64,000 nucleotides of DNA, taken from NCBI GenBank assembly GCA_964482495.1, contig CAYZXS010000002.1, positions 76,036 through 140,035 of the forward strand, written 5' to 3'. This document shows positions 1 to 7,918 of this stretch, piece by piece. The stretch is from J029 sp964482495 (GTDB lineage: Bacteria > Planctomycetota > UBA1135). A program made the translations under genes and the position numbers. Positions within the stretch are counted from its first letter, which is position 1. Each line of letters begins with the position of its first letter. The notes beneath the pieces were generated by a model that worked only from the letters and a program-made list of their open reading frames with translations, was not told where the DNA came from and did no database searches.

Positions 1-1
1 C

Positions 2-1306
2 GTGGACTTCTGGAACACGGTCGAGGCCATGGGCAACACCCGCGAGACCTACCGCGAGGAGATCTCCCGGATGATCCTGGTCGACCAGCTGTTCTTCCCG
101 GCTGACCCCGCCAAGTGGCCCATGGACCTGCTGCAGGAGATCTTCGGGCCGCCCGAGGCCGAAGACGGCGCCGACGCCGCGGAAGCGGCCGAGGGGGAGG
201 AGGGCGGCTTCGCCGCCGCGCCCCAGGCCCAGGACATGATGACCCAGTCGGTCATGCCGACCTACGAGGAGGCCAAGAAGGCCTTCGAGGCCGGCGAGCC
301 CTTCGAGGTCGGCGGCTTCGTCGCCCAGTACATCCTGCGCCCGGGCGTCATGCGCTGGCTCATGGAGAAGGCCGAGATCGTCGAGCCCTTCGAGGGCCTG
401 CCCGCCGGCGTCGCCCTGCGGGTGAACGGCAAGGACTTCACCACTGACGCGCTGCTGGCGAAGATCGAGCCGCTGGTCGGCCCCGTCGAGCTCGAGCGTT
501 CGCGGATGCTGGTGGACGTGCTCTGGAGGGTCCAGGGCGCGCTGGCCGCCAAGGGCGCCCTCTTGAGCGTCGAGCAGTGCCAGGAGCGGATCGCCGCCGA
601 GCGCAAGGAGTACGAGGGCTCGGTGATCGGCTACGAGCAGATGCAGCTGCAGTTCCTCGGCTTCCCGTCGATGGAGGTCTTCCACCGCATCTTCCGGCTG
701 CGGCAGTCCTACAAGGACCTGATGGGTGAGATCACCCCCGAGCAGTTCTCTGCCCACATCGCGGCCCGGGAGAGCTTCCTCGCCCAAGGCAAGGCCGACG
801 CCGAGGTCATCTACTTCGCCGCCCGCGACATGAGCAACGGCACCTACGCCAAGGAGGGCGACCCCTTCGGCGAGGCCAAGGCCCGCGCCGACAAGGCCGC
901 CTCCGAGCTCGCCGCCGGCGCCGACTGGGCCACGGTGCTGCTCAAGTACTGCGACCTGCCCGAGGCCTTCCCCGGTTCGCAGCCCGGCATGCCGGCGCCT
1001 AACCGCGGCCGCTTCGGCGCCATGCCGCGCAACCAGGTCCGCGACTTCCTGGGCGAGAACGACTACTTCGACTTCCTCTACGGCATGTCCGTCGGCGACC
1101 TGGTCTTCTTCGACGCCGAGCCGGGCACGATCTACGGCCCGGTCATGGGCCCGACCGGCTGGTGCATCTACAAGCTGAACCGCCGGGTGCCGCCGGAGAC
1201 CGCCCTGGACTTCGCCAACAACCCGCGTCATCAGTACCTGGTGAACGACGACCTCCTGAACGTGCGCTTCTTCGGCTTCGTCGACGAAGTGATGGCGTCC
1301 GAGTAA
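2..1306 (+). CDS. Parvulin-like peptidylprolyl isomerase / SurA-PrsA-type chaperone, 5' partial
   Basis: The frame is open to the left edge, so the N-terminus (probably a signal peptide) lies outside the window. The visible 434 residues are acidic and alanine/glutamate-rich at about 50-75. The segment at about 265-400 resembles a parvulin rotamase fold: a strand (EVIYFAARD), an ARADKAASELAAGADW helix, a GRFGAMPRNQV loop and a closing GPVMGPTGWCIYKLNRR strand. Proteins of this type help outer-membrane or secreted proteins fold in the periplasm. Family placement rests on the C-terminal layout and is moderately secure; substrate and localisation are inferred. It lies 25 bases upstream of the ABC exporter gene on the same strand. 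Confidence 0.55.
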   Translation: MDFWNTVEAMGNTRETYREEISRMILVDQLFFPADPAKWPMDLLQEIFGPPEAEDGADAAEAAEGEEGGFAAAPQAQDMMTQSVMPTYEEAKKAFEAGEPFEVGGFVAQYILRPGVMRWLMEKAEIVEPFEGLPAGVALRVNGKDFTTDALLAKIEPLVGPVELERSRMLVDVLWRVQGALAAKGALLSVEQCQERIAAERKEYEGSVIGYEQMQLQFLGFPSMEVFHRIFRLRQSYKDLMGEITPEQFSAHIAARESFLAQGKADAEVIYFAARDMSNGTYAKEGDPFGEAKARADKAASELAAGADWATVLLKYCDLPEAFPGSQPGMPAPNRGRFGAMPRNQVRDFLGENDYFDFLYGMSVGDLVFFDAEPGTIYGPVMGPTGWCIYKLNRRVPPETALDFANNPRHQYLVNDDLLNVRFFGFVDEVMASE

Positions 1307-1331
1307 GGCGCAGGCGACAATCGCCCGGGCT

Positions 1332-3200
1332 TTGGCCCGCCAGAAGACCGGATTCCGAGACACCTACCGCCGGATGCTGCCGTACTTGCGGCGGTACCGG
1401 CGGCAGGCCGTTCTGACCATCGTCCTCGGGGCGGTGGCCGCCCTCGGCGGGCAGGCGAACCTGGCGCTGGTCAAGCCGCTGGTGAAGCGGCTGTTCCCGG
1501 ACGTCCCGGCCGCGGCCACCGGCGAGGCCACGGTCCTTGAGAGCTTCGACCTGTGGGTGGACGAGCGCCTCGCCGGGGTGCAGCTGTTCGGCCTCAGCCC
1601 CGACGGCAGCGCCGTGGTGGCGGTCGCCTCCGCCCTGCTGCTGAGCGCGCTGGTCTTCTCGCTGATCCAGTACGCCTTCCTGCGGCTCTCGCGCATGCTC
1701 GGGGTGTGGATGATCGCCGACCTGCGCCAGGACCTGGCCCGCCACGTGCTCCGGCTGGGCATGCGCTACCACTCCGGGCGCCGGCTCGGCGACCTGCTGT
1801 CCCGGCTCACGGCCGACGTCGGCACCAGCCTGCGCCTGCTGACCCTGATCGTGGAGGAGCTGATCCAGGAGCCCTTCAAGATCCTCGGCGCCCTGACCAT
1901 GGCCTTCTTCGCCGCGCCGGCGGCCACCCTCGGCATGCTGCTGTTCCTGCCCATCCTGGCGCTGCCGGTGCTGGTACTGGGCCCGAAGGTGCGCAAGCGC
2001 AGCCAGAAGTCGCTGGCCAAGCTCGGCGACACCACCCAGGCGATGACCCAGATGTTCTCCGGCATCCGGGTGGTCAAGGCCTTCCGAATGGAGGAGCGGG
2101 AGACCGAGGAATTCCGCCGCGTCAATCAGGAGTTCGTCCACCAGACCGAGCGCATGGTCAAGGCCCAGGCGACCAGCCTGTCGGTGACCAACTTCCTGGC
2201 CCAAGGAGGCATCGGCGTCGCCATCGGCCTGATCGCGCTGGCTAACCACATGATGGACGGCGGCCTGTTCACGGACACCAGCTCCCTGATGGTGTTCTTC
2301 CTCGCCACGGGCTTCCTGTTCACCGGCGTCAAGCGGCTGACCAAGGCGGTGTCGATCATCTACACCTCGATGGGCGCCACCGAGCGCGTCTTCGAGGTCC
2401 TGGACCTGGAGCCGGAGATCCCGGAGAAGGGCGAGGACCGGCCCTTCGCCGGCCTGGAAGGCGAGATCCGCTTCGAAGCCGTCGGCTTCGACTACGGCAC
2501 CGGCGACGGCCCGGCGGTGCAGGACATCAGCTTTAGGGTGAAGCGCGGCGAGCGGGTGGCCCTGGTCGGCAGCTCCGGCGCCGGCAAGAGCACCCTGATG
2601 GACCTGGTGGCGCGCTTCTACGACCCGACCGAGGGCCGGATCCTGGTCGACGGCGTCGACCTGCGCGAGCTCAAGGTGGCCGACTGGCTGGACCGAATGG
2701 CGATGGTCGGCCAGCAGCCCTTCCTGTTCCAGACCAGCCTGCGCGAGAACGTGCGATACGGCCGCCCAGAGGCCTCACCGGAGGAGGTCGAGCAGGCCTG
2801 CCGCGCCGCCAACCTCGACGACTTCGTCGCCAGCCTGCCGCAGGGCCTGGACACCCAGGCCGGCGAGGCCGGCACCCGGCTCAGCGGCGGCCAAGCGCAG
2901 CGGGTGACGATCGCCCGCGCCATCCTGCGCGACGCCGACGTGCTGCTGCTGGACGAGGCCACCAGCGCCCTCGACTCCGAGTCCGAGCGACGGGTGCAGG
3001 CGGCGCTCGAGGTGCTGATCGCTGGCCGGACGACCTTCGCCATCGCCCACCGCCTCAGCACCATCCGCAGCGCCGACCGGATCCTGGTCCTGGACCAGGG
3101 CCGGATCGCCGAGGACGGCAGCCACGACCAGCTGGTCGCCCAGGGCGGCATCTACGCCAAGATGTGGCAGCTCCAGGCCGAAGGCGGCGGAGCGGACTGA
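1332..3200 (+). CDS. ABC transporter, fused membrane and ATPase domains (MsbA-type exporter)
   Basis: A 622-residue half-transporter. An N-terminal six-helix exporter domain (about 25-330) is followed by a nucleotide-binding domain (about 360-610) with Walker A GSSGAGKST, the Q-loop in VGQQPF, signature LSGGQAQR, Walker B VLLLDEATSALD and the switch histidine in AIAHRLS. It should homodimerise in the inner membrane and export a lipid, lipid-linked glycan or other hydrophobic substrate. The start is a TTG; the next in-frame ATG (about 1374) would cut the first helix (TYRRMLPYLRRYRR), so the TTG is preferred. MsbA-like is a class description, because the substrate cannot be read from sequence. 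Confidence 0.9.
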   Translation: MARQKTGFRDTYRRMLPYLRRYRRQAVLTIVLGAVAALGGQANLALVKPLVKRLFPDVPAAATGEATVLESFDLWVDERLAGVQLFGLSPDGSAVVAVASALLLSALVFSLIQYAFLRLSRMLGVWMIADLRQDLARHVLRLGMRYHSGRRLGDLLSRLTADVGTSLRLLTLIVEELIQEPFKILGALTMAFFAAPAATLGMLLFLPILALPVLVLGPKVRKRSQKSLAKLGDTTQAMTQMFSGIRVVKAFRMEERETEEFRRVNQEFVHQTERMVKAQATSLSVTNFLAQGGIGVAIGLIALANHMMDGGLFTDTSSLMVFFLATGFLFTGVKRLTKAVSIIYTSMGATERVFEVLDLEPEIPEKGEDRPFAGLEGEIRFEAVGFDYGTGDGPAVQDISFRVKRGERVALVGSSGAGKSTLMDLVARFYDPTEGRILVDGVDLRELKVADWLDRMAMVGQQPFLFQTSLRENVRYGRPEASPEEVEQACRAANLDDFVASLPQGLDTQAGEAGTRLSGGQAQRVTIARAILRDADVLLLDEATSALDSESERRVQAALEVLIAGRTTFAIAHRLSTIRSADRILVLDQGRIAEDGSHDQLVAQGGIYAKMWQLQAEGGGAD

Positions 3201-3205
3201 GCGGC

Positions 3206-3694
3206 TCAGGCCCCGGAGGACCCGACCAGCACCACGGCCTGGACGTCGACCCGGCCGCCGTCCCCGCCCTCGGTGGTCTTGCCCTTCAGGTTGACCCGGT
3301 CCAGCGGCAGGTCGAGCAGCGCCGCGAGCGCGGCCCGGATCCGCGGCCGCGCCGGCGCGATCTTCGGCCGGTCGCAGATCACCACGAGGTCGGCCGACAG
3401 CGGCCGCAGCCCCCGCTCGCCGAGCTGGCGCAGCGCCTCGGTCAGGAAGGCGGCGGAGTCCGCGTCCTTCCAGGCCGGGTCGGTGTCCGGGAACAGGCTG
3501 CCGAGGTCGTCCAGGCCGGCGGCGCCGAGCAGGGCGTCGGTGAGCGCGTGCAGCACGGCGTCGCCGTCGCTGTGGCCAGCCGGTCCGACCGGGCAGTCGA
3601 GGTCGACGCCGCCGAGGCGGCAGGGGCGGCCGGCTTCGAGGCGGTGGCGGTCCCAGCCGAGGCCGATGCGGGGGGCGTGGGGGAGGTCGGTCAT
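3206..3694 (-). CDS. ispF: 2-C-methyl-D-erythritol 2,4-cyclodiphosphate synthase
   Basis: A 162-residue protein of normal family length. It cyclises CDP-methylerythritol 2-phosphate, with loss of CMP, in the MEP isoprenoid pathway. The metal-binding DxH is visible near the N-terminus (GLGWDRH, D15/H17), followed by GHSDGDAVLHALTDALLGA, the FPDTDP segment and the C-terminal NLKGKTTEG substrate-binding loop. The start ATG overlaps the ispD stop codon by four bases (ATGA), so the two are translationally coupled and probably share the promoter before ispD. It converges on the ABC exporter gene, with five bases between the stops. Confidence 0.95.
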   Translation of the reverse strand: MTDLPHAPRIGLGWDRHRLEAGRPCRLGGVDLDCPVGPAGHSDGDAVLHALTDALLGAAGLDDLGSLFPDTDPAWKDADSAAFLTEALRQLGERGLRPLSADLVVICDRPKIAPARPRIRAALAALLDLPLDRVNLKGKTTEGGDGGRVDVQAVVLVGSSGA

Positions 3695-4398
3695 CCGGGC
3701 TGGGCGCGGGCGCGGCTCTGGAGCAGGGCCTCGGCGAGGGCCAGGTCGGCGGCGGTGGTGATCTTGGCGTTGTCGGTCGGGGCGGGGACCAGGGCGGGGG
3801 GGTGGCCGGCGGCCTCCAGCAGCATGGCCTCGTCGGTGGGCAGGCCGTCGCCGGGCTGCCAGCGGGCGAAGGCCTCGAGCAGCCAGTCGCGGCGGCCGCC
3901 CTGCGGGGTCTGGGCCGCCCACAGGCCGTCGCGGTCCACCGTCGCGGCGACCGCGCCGTCGCCGCCGGCCCGCTTGAGGGTGTCGGCCACCGGCGCCGCG
4001 GCCAGGGCGGCGCCGCGTTCGCGCGCGGCGGCGGCGACGGCGTCGAAGAGCTCGGCACGGACCAGGGCGCGGGCGGCGTCGTGGACCAGCAGCAGCGGCA
4101 GGCCAGGGTCGGCGGCTTGGCAGCCGGCGCGGCTCGACAGCCAGCGCTCCTCGCCGCCGCTCACCACCCGGTCGGCGCCGAGCTGCGCAGGGCTGCAGCG
4201 CCAGCGCTGCTCGAGGGCAGCGACGTCCTCGGGCATCATCACCAGCACCACCTCGGCGACGGCGGCGGCCTCTCGGGCCGCCCGCAGCGAGCGCGCCAGC
4301 AGCGGCTCGCCGCCGAGCTCGAGCAGCGCCTTGTTGCCGCGGCCGAGCCGGCGGCCGCGCCCGGCGGCGAGCACGATGACGGCGGTGTCCGGCTCCAT
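3691..4398 (-). CDS. ispD: 2-C-methyl-D-erythritol 4-phosphate cytidylyltransferase
   Basis: A 235-residue cytoplasmic nucleotidyltransferase that makes CDP-methylerythritol from MEP and CTP. The N-terminal CTP-binding loop VLAAGRGRRLGRGNKALLEL, the LVHDAARALV segment and the AQTPQGGRRDWL motif are typical of the family. It is the first gene of an ispD-ispF pair and is divergent from ruvC, with 36 bases between the start codons. A TAGAAT hexamer lies seven bases upstream, which suggests a leaderless mRNA. Confidence 0.95.
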   Translation of the reverse strand: MEPDTAVIVLAAGRGRRLGRGNKALLELGGEPLLARSLRAAREAAAVAEVVLVMMPEDVAALEQRWRCSPAQLGADRVVSGGEERWLSSRAGCQAADPGLPLLLVHDAARALVRAELFDAVAAAARERGAALAAAPVADTLKRAGGDGAVAATVDRDGLWAAQTPQGGRRDWLLEAFARWQPGDGLPTDEAMLLEAAGHPPALVPAPTDNAKITTAADLALAEALLQSRARAQPG

Positions 4399-4405
4399 GG
4401 CCGGG

Positions 4406-4411
4406 ATTCTA
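4406..4411 (-). promoter_or_regulatory. -10 element of ispD-ispF (TAGAAT, 7 nt from the start)
   Basis: Read on the minus strand, TAGAAT is followed by seven bases and then the ispD ATG. A TSS about seven bases after the hexamer would fall on the start codon. No TTGACA-like -35 is seen at normal spacing. It lies 11 bases from the oppositely oriented ruvC hexamer. Confidence 0.6.
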
Positions 4412-4422
4412 GCGGGATGGGC

Positions 4423-4428
4423 TAGGAT
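4423..4428 (+). promoter_or_regulatory. -10 element of ruvC (TAGGAT, 6 nt from the GTG start)
   Basis: TAGGAT is followed by six bases and then the ruvC GTG. With normal -10 to TSS spacing the mRNA would begin at the start codon. It forms a compact divergent promoter pair with the ispD element. Confidence 0.6.
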
Positions 4429-4434
4429 GCCGGG

Positions 4435-4977
4435 GTGACTGCCCTCCGCGTTCTCGGCGTCGACCCCGGCACCGTCGTCGCCGGCTGGGGCGTGCTGGAG
4501 GCCGCGCCGCCCACGCCCGCCGTTCGCCTCGGCTCGGGCGTCTGGAAGCTGGGCGGGCGCCAGGCCTCCGCGGACCGCCTGCTGGTCCTCCGGCGCGAGC
4601 TGGAGCAGGCCTTGGAGCGTTGGCAGCCCGACCTGCTGGCGGTCGAGGCGGCCTTCTTCGGCCGCAACGCCCGCTCGGCCCTGCGGCTGGGGGAGGCCCG
4701 CGGAGTGATCCTGGTGGGCGCCGCCGCCGCCGGCGTCGCCATCGAGGAGATCCCGCCGGCCCTGGTCAAGCGGCGGGTCGGTGGCAGCGGCGTCGTCAGT
4801 AAGGAGGGCATGGCCGCCCTGGTCGCGGCCCAGCTCGGGATGGAACCCCGCTTCGCCTCCTTCGACGAGTCCGACGCCCTCTCGGTGGCTCTTTGCGCGG
4901 TCCTAGAACGGCAGGTTCCCGAGGCGGATTTTGGGCATAATGGAGGGGGGCTTCCGCGTGGGGCGGGGTTCCAATGA
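4435..4977 (+). CDS. ruvC: Crossover junction endodeoxyribonuclease RuvC
   Basis: A 180-residue Holliday-junction resolvase. The four acidic catalytic residues can be placed: D10 in GVDPG, E71 in AVEAAFFGRNA, and D144/D147 in FDESDAL. SALRLGEARGVIL is the usual dimer-interface segment. It starts with GTG, which fits the -10 element six bases upstream. No ruvA or ruvB is adjacent. The stop codon lies one base before the next gene's ATG, so the two are co-transcribed. Confidence 0.93.
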   Translation: MTALRVLGVDPGTVVAGWGVLEAAPPTPAVRLGSGVWKLGGRQASADRLLVLRRELEQALERWQPDLLAVEAAFFGRNARSALRLGEARGVILVGAAAAGVAIEEIPPALVKRRVGGSGVVSKEGMAALVAAQLGMEPRFASFDESDALSVALCAVLERQVPEADFGHNGGGLPRGAGFQ

Positions 4978-4978
4978 G

Positions 4979-5722
4979 ATGCCTGAACACTGGAGCGCTG
5001 AGGATTTGCTGCGCAGCCTGCGCCGCCGGCCGGCCGCGCTCGAGCCGGGGCTGCGCTTCCTCGACGAGCCGCTGATCTACGCCCCCGAGCTCCGCGTCGA
5101 GCTCTGCGGCGAGGACCTGCTCGGCCGTCCGGTGATGGTGCTGCCGGTGGAGTCCCAGGACGGCAGCCTGTGCGACCGGCTGCTGGCCCTGGTGGCCAAG
5201 CAGCGCAGCCAGCAGCACCGCTTCTCGGCCTGGTTCTCGCGTCCCGGCGAGCCGCGGGCGCTGCTGATCGGCGAGCACTACTCCTCCCACCTGCTGGACC
5301 GCTTGGAGCTGCTGCGGGCGGCGGTCCCGGTGCGCTCCTACCTGGTCGAGGTCGGCGGCTCGGAGGAGGAGCCGGAGCCGGTCTTCCGGCTCCACGCCGA
5401 GGGCATCGCGGAGGACTGGGACGGGCTGCTCGCCGGCCTCGACCCGACCCAGCAGCGCCTGGCCCGGCGCCTGGTCCACGCCGCGGACGCGATCCACCCG
5501 CCGGTCCAGATCGTGGGCGACGCCTGGCCGTTGTTGCTGGCCGGCCGGCACGGCCTCTTCGCCAGCCTGCACCGCGCCGGCGAGGGCCTGCAGCTGGCAT
5601 GGCTCGGTGAAGGTCGCCAGCGCCAGGTGCTCGAGCTGCTCGACGACGCCGCCGTGGACCTGGCGATCGATGTCCTGCTCCGGGTCCAGTCCGACCCGAT
5701 CGCGGTCCAGGTCGAGGCGTAA
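4979..5722 (+). CDS. Hypothetical protein in the ruvC transcription unit
   Basis: 247 residues with no signal peptide or membrane helix, and not a family I can name. An alternative upstream start at 4931 would overlap ruvC, so the ATG one base after the ruvC stop is chosen. The N-terminal third (LRFLDEPLIYAPELRVELCGEDLLGRPVMV) has a two-strand layout faintly like restriction-endonuclease-fold proteins, but no PD-(D/E)xK set can be placed. The middle has a predicted helical segment (LLDRLELLRAAVPVRSYLVEV). Its position directly behind ruvC suggests a DNA-related role, which is inference only. Confidence 0.7.
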   Translation: MPEHWSAEDLLRSLRRRPAALEPGLRFLDEPLIYAPELRVELCGEDLLGRPVMVLPVESQDGSLCDRLLALVAKQRSQQHRFSAWFSRPGEPRALLIGEHYSSHLLDRLELLRAAVPVRSYLVEVGGSEEEPEPVFRLHAEGIAEDWDGLLAGLDPTQQRLARRLVHAADAIHPPVQIVGDAWPLLLAGRHGLFASLHRAGEGLQLAWLGEGRQRQVLELLDDAAVDLAIDVLLRVQSDPIAVQVEA

Positions 5723-5752
5723 CCGCCAGCCCTCGAGACCGTCTGCCTCGGC

Positions 5753-6103
5753 GTGGCAGGGTCTCGGCGAGCGGAGCGGGCGCTGGCGGCGGTGCTCTTG
5801 GTGGCCGCGGTCCGGGGCTTGGCGCTGGAGCTCGCGCCGCCCCCGGCCGACCTCCTGGACCCGGTGGGCGGCGCCGACGGCGTCCTGCCCGACCTCGACC
5901 ACGACGGCTGGATCCCGCTGAGCTGGTTGCCCGGGGTCGGCGCCGACCGGGCCCGGCAGGTGGTCGCCCAGCGGGCCCAGCTGGGCCTGCCGCTGACCCC
6001 GGCGAGGCTGCGCCTGCTGGATGGCATCGGCGATCAGACCGCCCTGGAAGTGGAGCAGTGGTACCGCCGCGCCGGTCGCGGCCCGCCCCTCGAGCCGGGC
6101 TAG
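5753..6103 (+). CDS. Short helix-hairpin-helix protein (ComEA-like C-terminal domain)
   Basis: 116 residues starting with GTG. A hydrophobic N-terminal helix (ALAAVLLVAAVRGLALEL, about 10-27) may anchor it to the membrane. The C-terminal half holds two helix-hairpin-helix motifs, LPGVGADRARQVVAQR and LDGIGDQTALEVEQW, which bind DNA backbones non-specifically. This matches the ComEA layout of a membrane anchor followed by HhH, but the protein is shorter and lacks the usual first strand domain. A role in DNA uptake or repair beside ruvC is plausible but unproven. Its TAG stop forms the first three bases of the nadC -10 element. Confidence 0.75.
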   Translation: MAGSRRAERALAAVLLVAAVRGLALELAPPPADLLDPVGGADGVLPDLDHDGWIPLSWLPGVGADRARQVVAQRAQLGLPLTPARLRLLDGIGDQTALEVEQWYRRAGRGPPLEPG

Positions 6104-6106
6104 AAT
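6101..6106 (+). promoter_or_regulatory. -10 element of nadC (TAGAAT, fused to the upstream stop codon)
   Basis: TAGAAT lies seven bases before the ATG at 6114. Its first three bases are the TAG stop of the preceding HhH gene. The spacing favours the 6114 start over the in-frame ATG at 6105, which would overlap the hexamer. Confidence 0.6.
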
Positions 6107-6113
6107 GGCCCGG

Positions 6114-6962
6114 ATGGAGCCGCCTCCTGACGTCCTTCGAGCGGTGCTGAGCGCCCTGGCCGAGGACCGGACCGACCACGATGCGACCACCCTGGCCCTG
6201 GTGCCGGCCGAGCGCCGAGCCCGCGGCCGGGTCGTGTGCCGGGCGGACGGGGTCCTGAGCGGCTGCGACTACGCGGCCGCCGCCTTCTCGGCCTGCGACC
6301 CGGCGATCGAGCTGGAGTGGCTGGCGGGGGAGGGTTCGGCGGTCCAGGACGGCGAGGAGGTGCTGCGCGTGGCCGGCCCGGCCCGGGGCCTGCTGGCGGC
6401 CGAGCGGACGGCCCTGAACTTCCTGCAGCAGCTCAGCGGCGTCGCCTCCGCGACCGCGGCGCTGGTGGCCGCCGTCGGCCCCGGGGTCCGGGTGCTCGAC
6501 ACCCGCAAGACCGTGCCCGGCCTCCGTGACGCCCAGAAGCGGGCCGTGCTGGCCGGCGGCGGGGTCAATCACCGGCGCGACCTCGAGGACCAGCTCCTGC
6601 TGAAGGAGAACCACTTCGCGATGTCCGGCCTGGGTTATGCCGAGGCCGTGCGCCAGGCCCGCGAGGGCGCCGGCGGTCGGCCGGTCGGGGTCGAGGCCGA
6701 CACCGAGGAGCAGGCGGTGCTAGCCCTCGAGGAAGGCGCGGACTACGTGCTGCTCGACAACTTCGAGGCCGAGACCCTGCCGGAGGTCGCCGCCCGGCTG
6801 CGCCGCCGCTTTCCGGACGCCCAGCTCGAGGTCAGCGGCGGCGTCCGGCTGGAGAGCGCCGGCCGGCTGCGGGGCGCCGGGGTGGACCGGGTCTCGGTCG
6901 GCTGGCTGACCCACTCGGCGCCGGCCCTCGACCTGTCCTTCTACCTGGAGCCCGCTCCTTGA
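6114..6962 (+). CDS. nadC: Nicotinate-nucleotide pyrophosphorylase (carboxylating)
   Basis: A 282-residue quinolinate phosphoribosyltransferase of the de novo NAD pathway; it converts quinolinate and PRPP to NaMN and CO2. The active-site segments DTRKTVPGLRDAQKRAV, GGVNHRRDLED, LLLKENH, GVEADTEEQ, LLDNF and EVSGGV are all present in order. The ATG at 6114 is chosen over that at 6105 because of the promoter spacing. No nadA or nadB is nearby. The downstream RsbW-like gene starts at a TTG overlapping the stop codon, so the genes form one operon. Confidence 0.95.
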   Translation: MEPPPDVLRAVLSALAEDRTDHDATTLALVPAERRARGRVVCRADGVLSGCDYAAAAFSACDPAIELEWLAGEGSAVQDGEEVLRVAGPARGLLAAERTALNFLQQLSGVASATAALVAAVGPGVRVLDTRKTVPGLRDAQKRAVLAGGGVNHRRDLEDQLLLKENHFAMSGLGYAEAVRQAREGAGGRPVGVEADTEEQAVLALEEGADYVLLDNFEAETLPEVAARLRRRFPDAQLEVSGGVRLESAGRLRGAGVDRVSVGWLTHSAPALDLSFYLEPAP

Positions 6963-7396
6963 GCGAGGCCTGGGTCGCCGCCTTCTCCGCTCCCGCCCGC
7001 GGCGAGGAGCTGCCCGGGCTGCGGCGGCGGGTCCAGGCCCGGTTGGCTGCTGAAGGCGCCGCCCGCCAGGTGGTCGAGCGGGTCGGGGTCCTGGTCTCGG
7101 AGCTGGCGCACAACGCCGTCGAGGCCGACTGCCGGCGCGGCCGCGTGCACGTGGTGCTGAGGCGGGAGCCCCGGCGGCTGCGGCTGAGCGTCGAGTGCTG
7201 CGATAACCACGACTTCGAGCGCCTGGCCCGCGGACTGGCGCGCGCCGAGCGGCCGCCCCGGCCGGAGCAAGAGCGCGGCCGCGGCCTCTGGCTGGTGCGC
7301 GGCATGTCGCGCGAGCTCCGGGTCGAGAAGGGCCGCGGCGGCTGGGTGCGGCTGGCCATGGTGGTGCGCGAGGACGGCGACGGGGAGGGCGCGTGA
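6959..7396 (+). CDS. RsbW/SpoIIAB-like ATP-binding anti-sigma-factor-type kinase
   Basis: A 145-residue GHKL-ATPase domain without a sensor domain. The N-box reads VSELAHNAVEA and the G1 box ERGRGLWLVRGMS, matching the HATPase_c_2 class that includes anti-sigma factors such as RsbW and SpoIIAB. The start is a TTG overlapping the nadC stop (TTGA), and the stop is overlapped by the vanZ-like start (GTGA). No sigma factor, STAS anti-anti-sigma or PP2C phosphatase gene lies within the window, so its partner is unknown. Confidence 0.75.
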   Translation: MSEAWVAAFSAPARGEELPGLRRRVQARLAAEGAARQVVERVGVLVSELAHNAVEADCRRGRVHVVLRREPRRLRLSVECCDNHDFERLARGLARAERPPRPEQERGRGLWLVRGMSRELRVEKGRGGWVRLAMVVREDGDGEGA

Positions 7397-7896
7397 CCGG
7401 CTCGCTGTTCGCCCGGCTGTGCGGCTTCGCCTGGTGGCTGCGCCTGGCCGGCTTCGCCTCCTGCCTCGGGCTGCTGGTGCTGGCTTCCTTCCTGGCGCCG
7501 GAGGGCGCCGCCGAGGTCGCCACGCCTTACCTCCGGAACCTGGCCCACGCGCCGCTGTTCGGCCTGTTCGCCCTCAGTTTCCTGGTGCTCTCCGGTCCGC
7601 AGGCCCCGCTCCGGCCCCGGAGCTGGGCGCTGGCCATGGGCCTGGTGCTGGTCGCCGGCTTCCTGGACGAGTGGCACCAGCTCTACGTCCCCGGCCGCGG
7701 CTCCGACGCCAAGGACGTCGTCACCGACCTGCTCGGCGGGCTGATCAGCCTGCTGCTGGCGGCCTGGGCGGCGCGCACCCCCCTGTGCTTGCGCCGCGGC
7801 CTGCTGCCCCTGGGAGGCGCCGTCGCCGCCTTGTTCTTGTGGGGGTTGGTCGTGACTGACGGCCCCTTGACCCCGCTGCCCTTCGTCCAGCCCTGA
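7393..7896 (+). CDS. VanZ-family membrane protein
   Basis: 167 residues with four predicted membrane helices. The FLDEWHQLYVPGRGSDAKDVVTDLLGG stretch is the VanZ-like signature, with its acidic-histidine core on a loop between helices. VanZ-like proteins are widespread and mostly uncharacterised; VanZ itself gives low-level teicoplanin resistance, and no such function is implied here. The GTG start overlaps the upstream stop. Confidence 0.85.
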   Translation: MTGSLFARLCGFAWWLRLAGFASCLGLLVLASFLAPEGAAEVATPYLRNLAHAPLFGLFALSFLVLSGPQAPLRPRSWALAMGLVLVAGFLDEWHQLYVPGRGSDAKDVVTDLLGGLISLLLAAWAARTPLCLRRGLLPLGGAVAALFLWGLVVTDGPLTPLPFVQP

Positions 7897-7918
7897 AACC
7901 ACGACCGCGCTGAACCCG

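Noticed and set aside
4931..4978. An earlier start for the gene after ruvC, with CATAAT at 4934 as its promoter
   Set aside because: The earlier start would overlap ruvC with residues that look like shadow sequence, and the one-base spacing at 4979 fits co-translation.
4422..6614. A minus-strand open frame of 730 codons opposite ruvC, the HhH gene and nadC
   Set aside because: All three plus-strand genes have clear family motifs; this frame is arginine/proline-rich shadow sequence.
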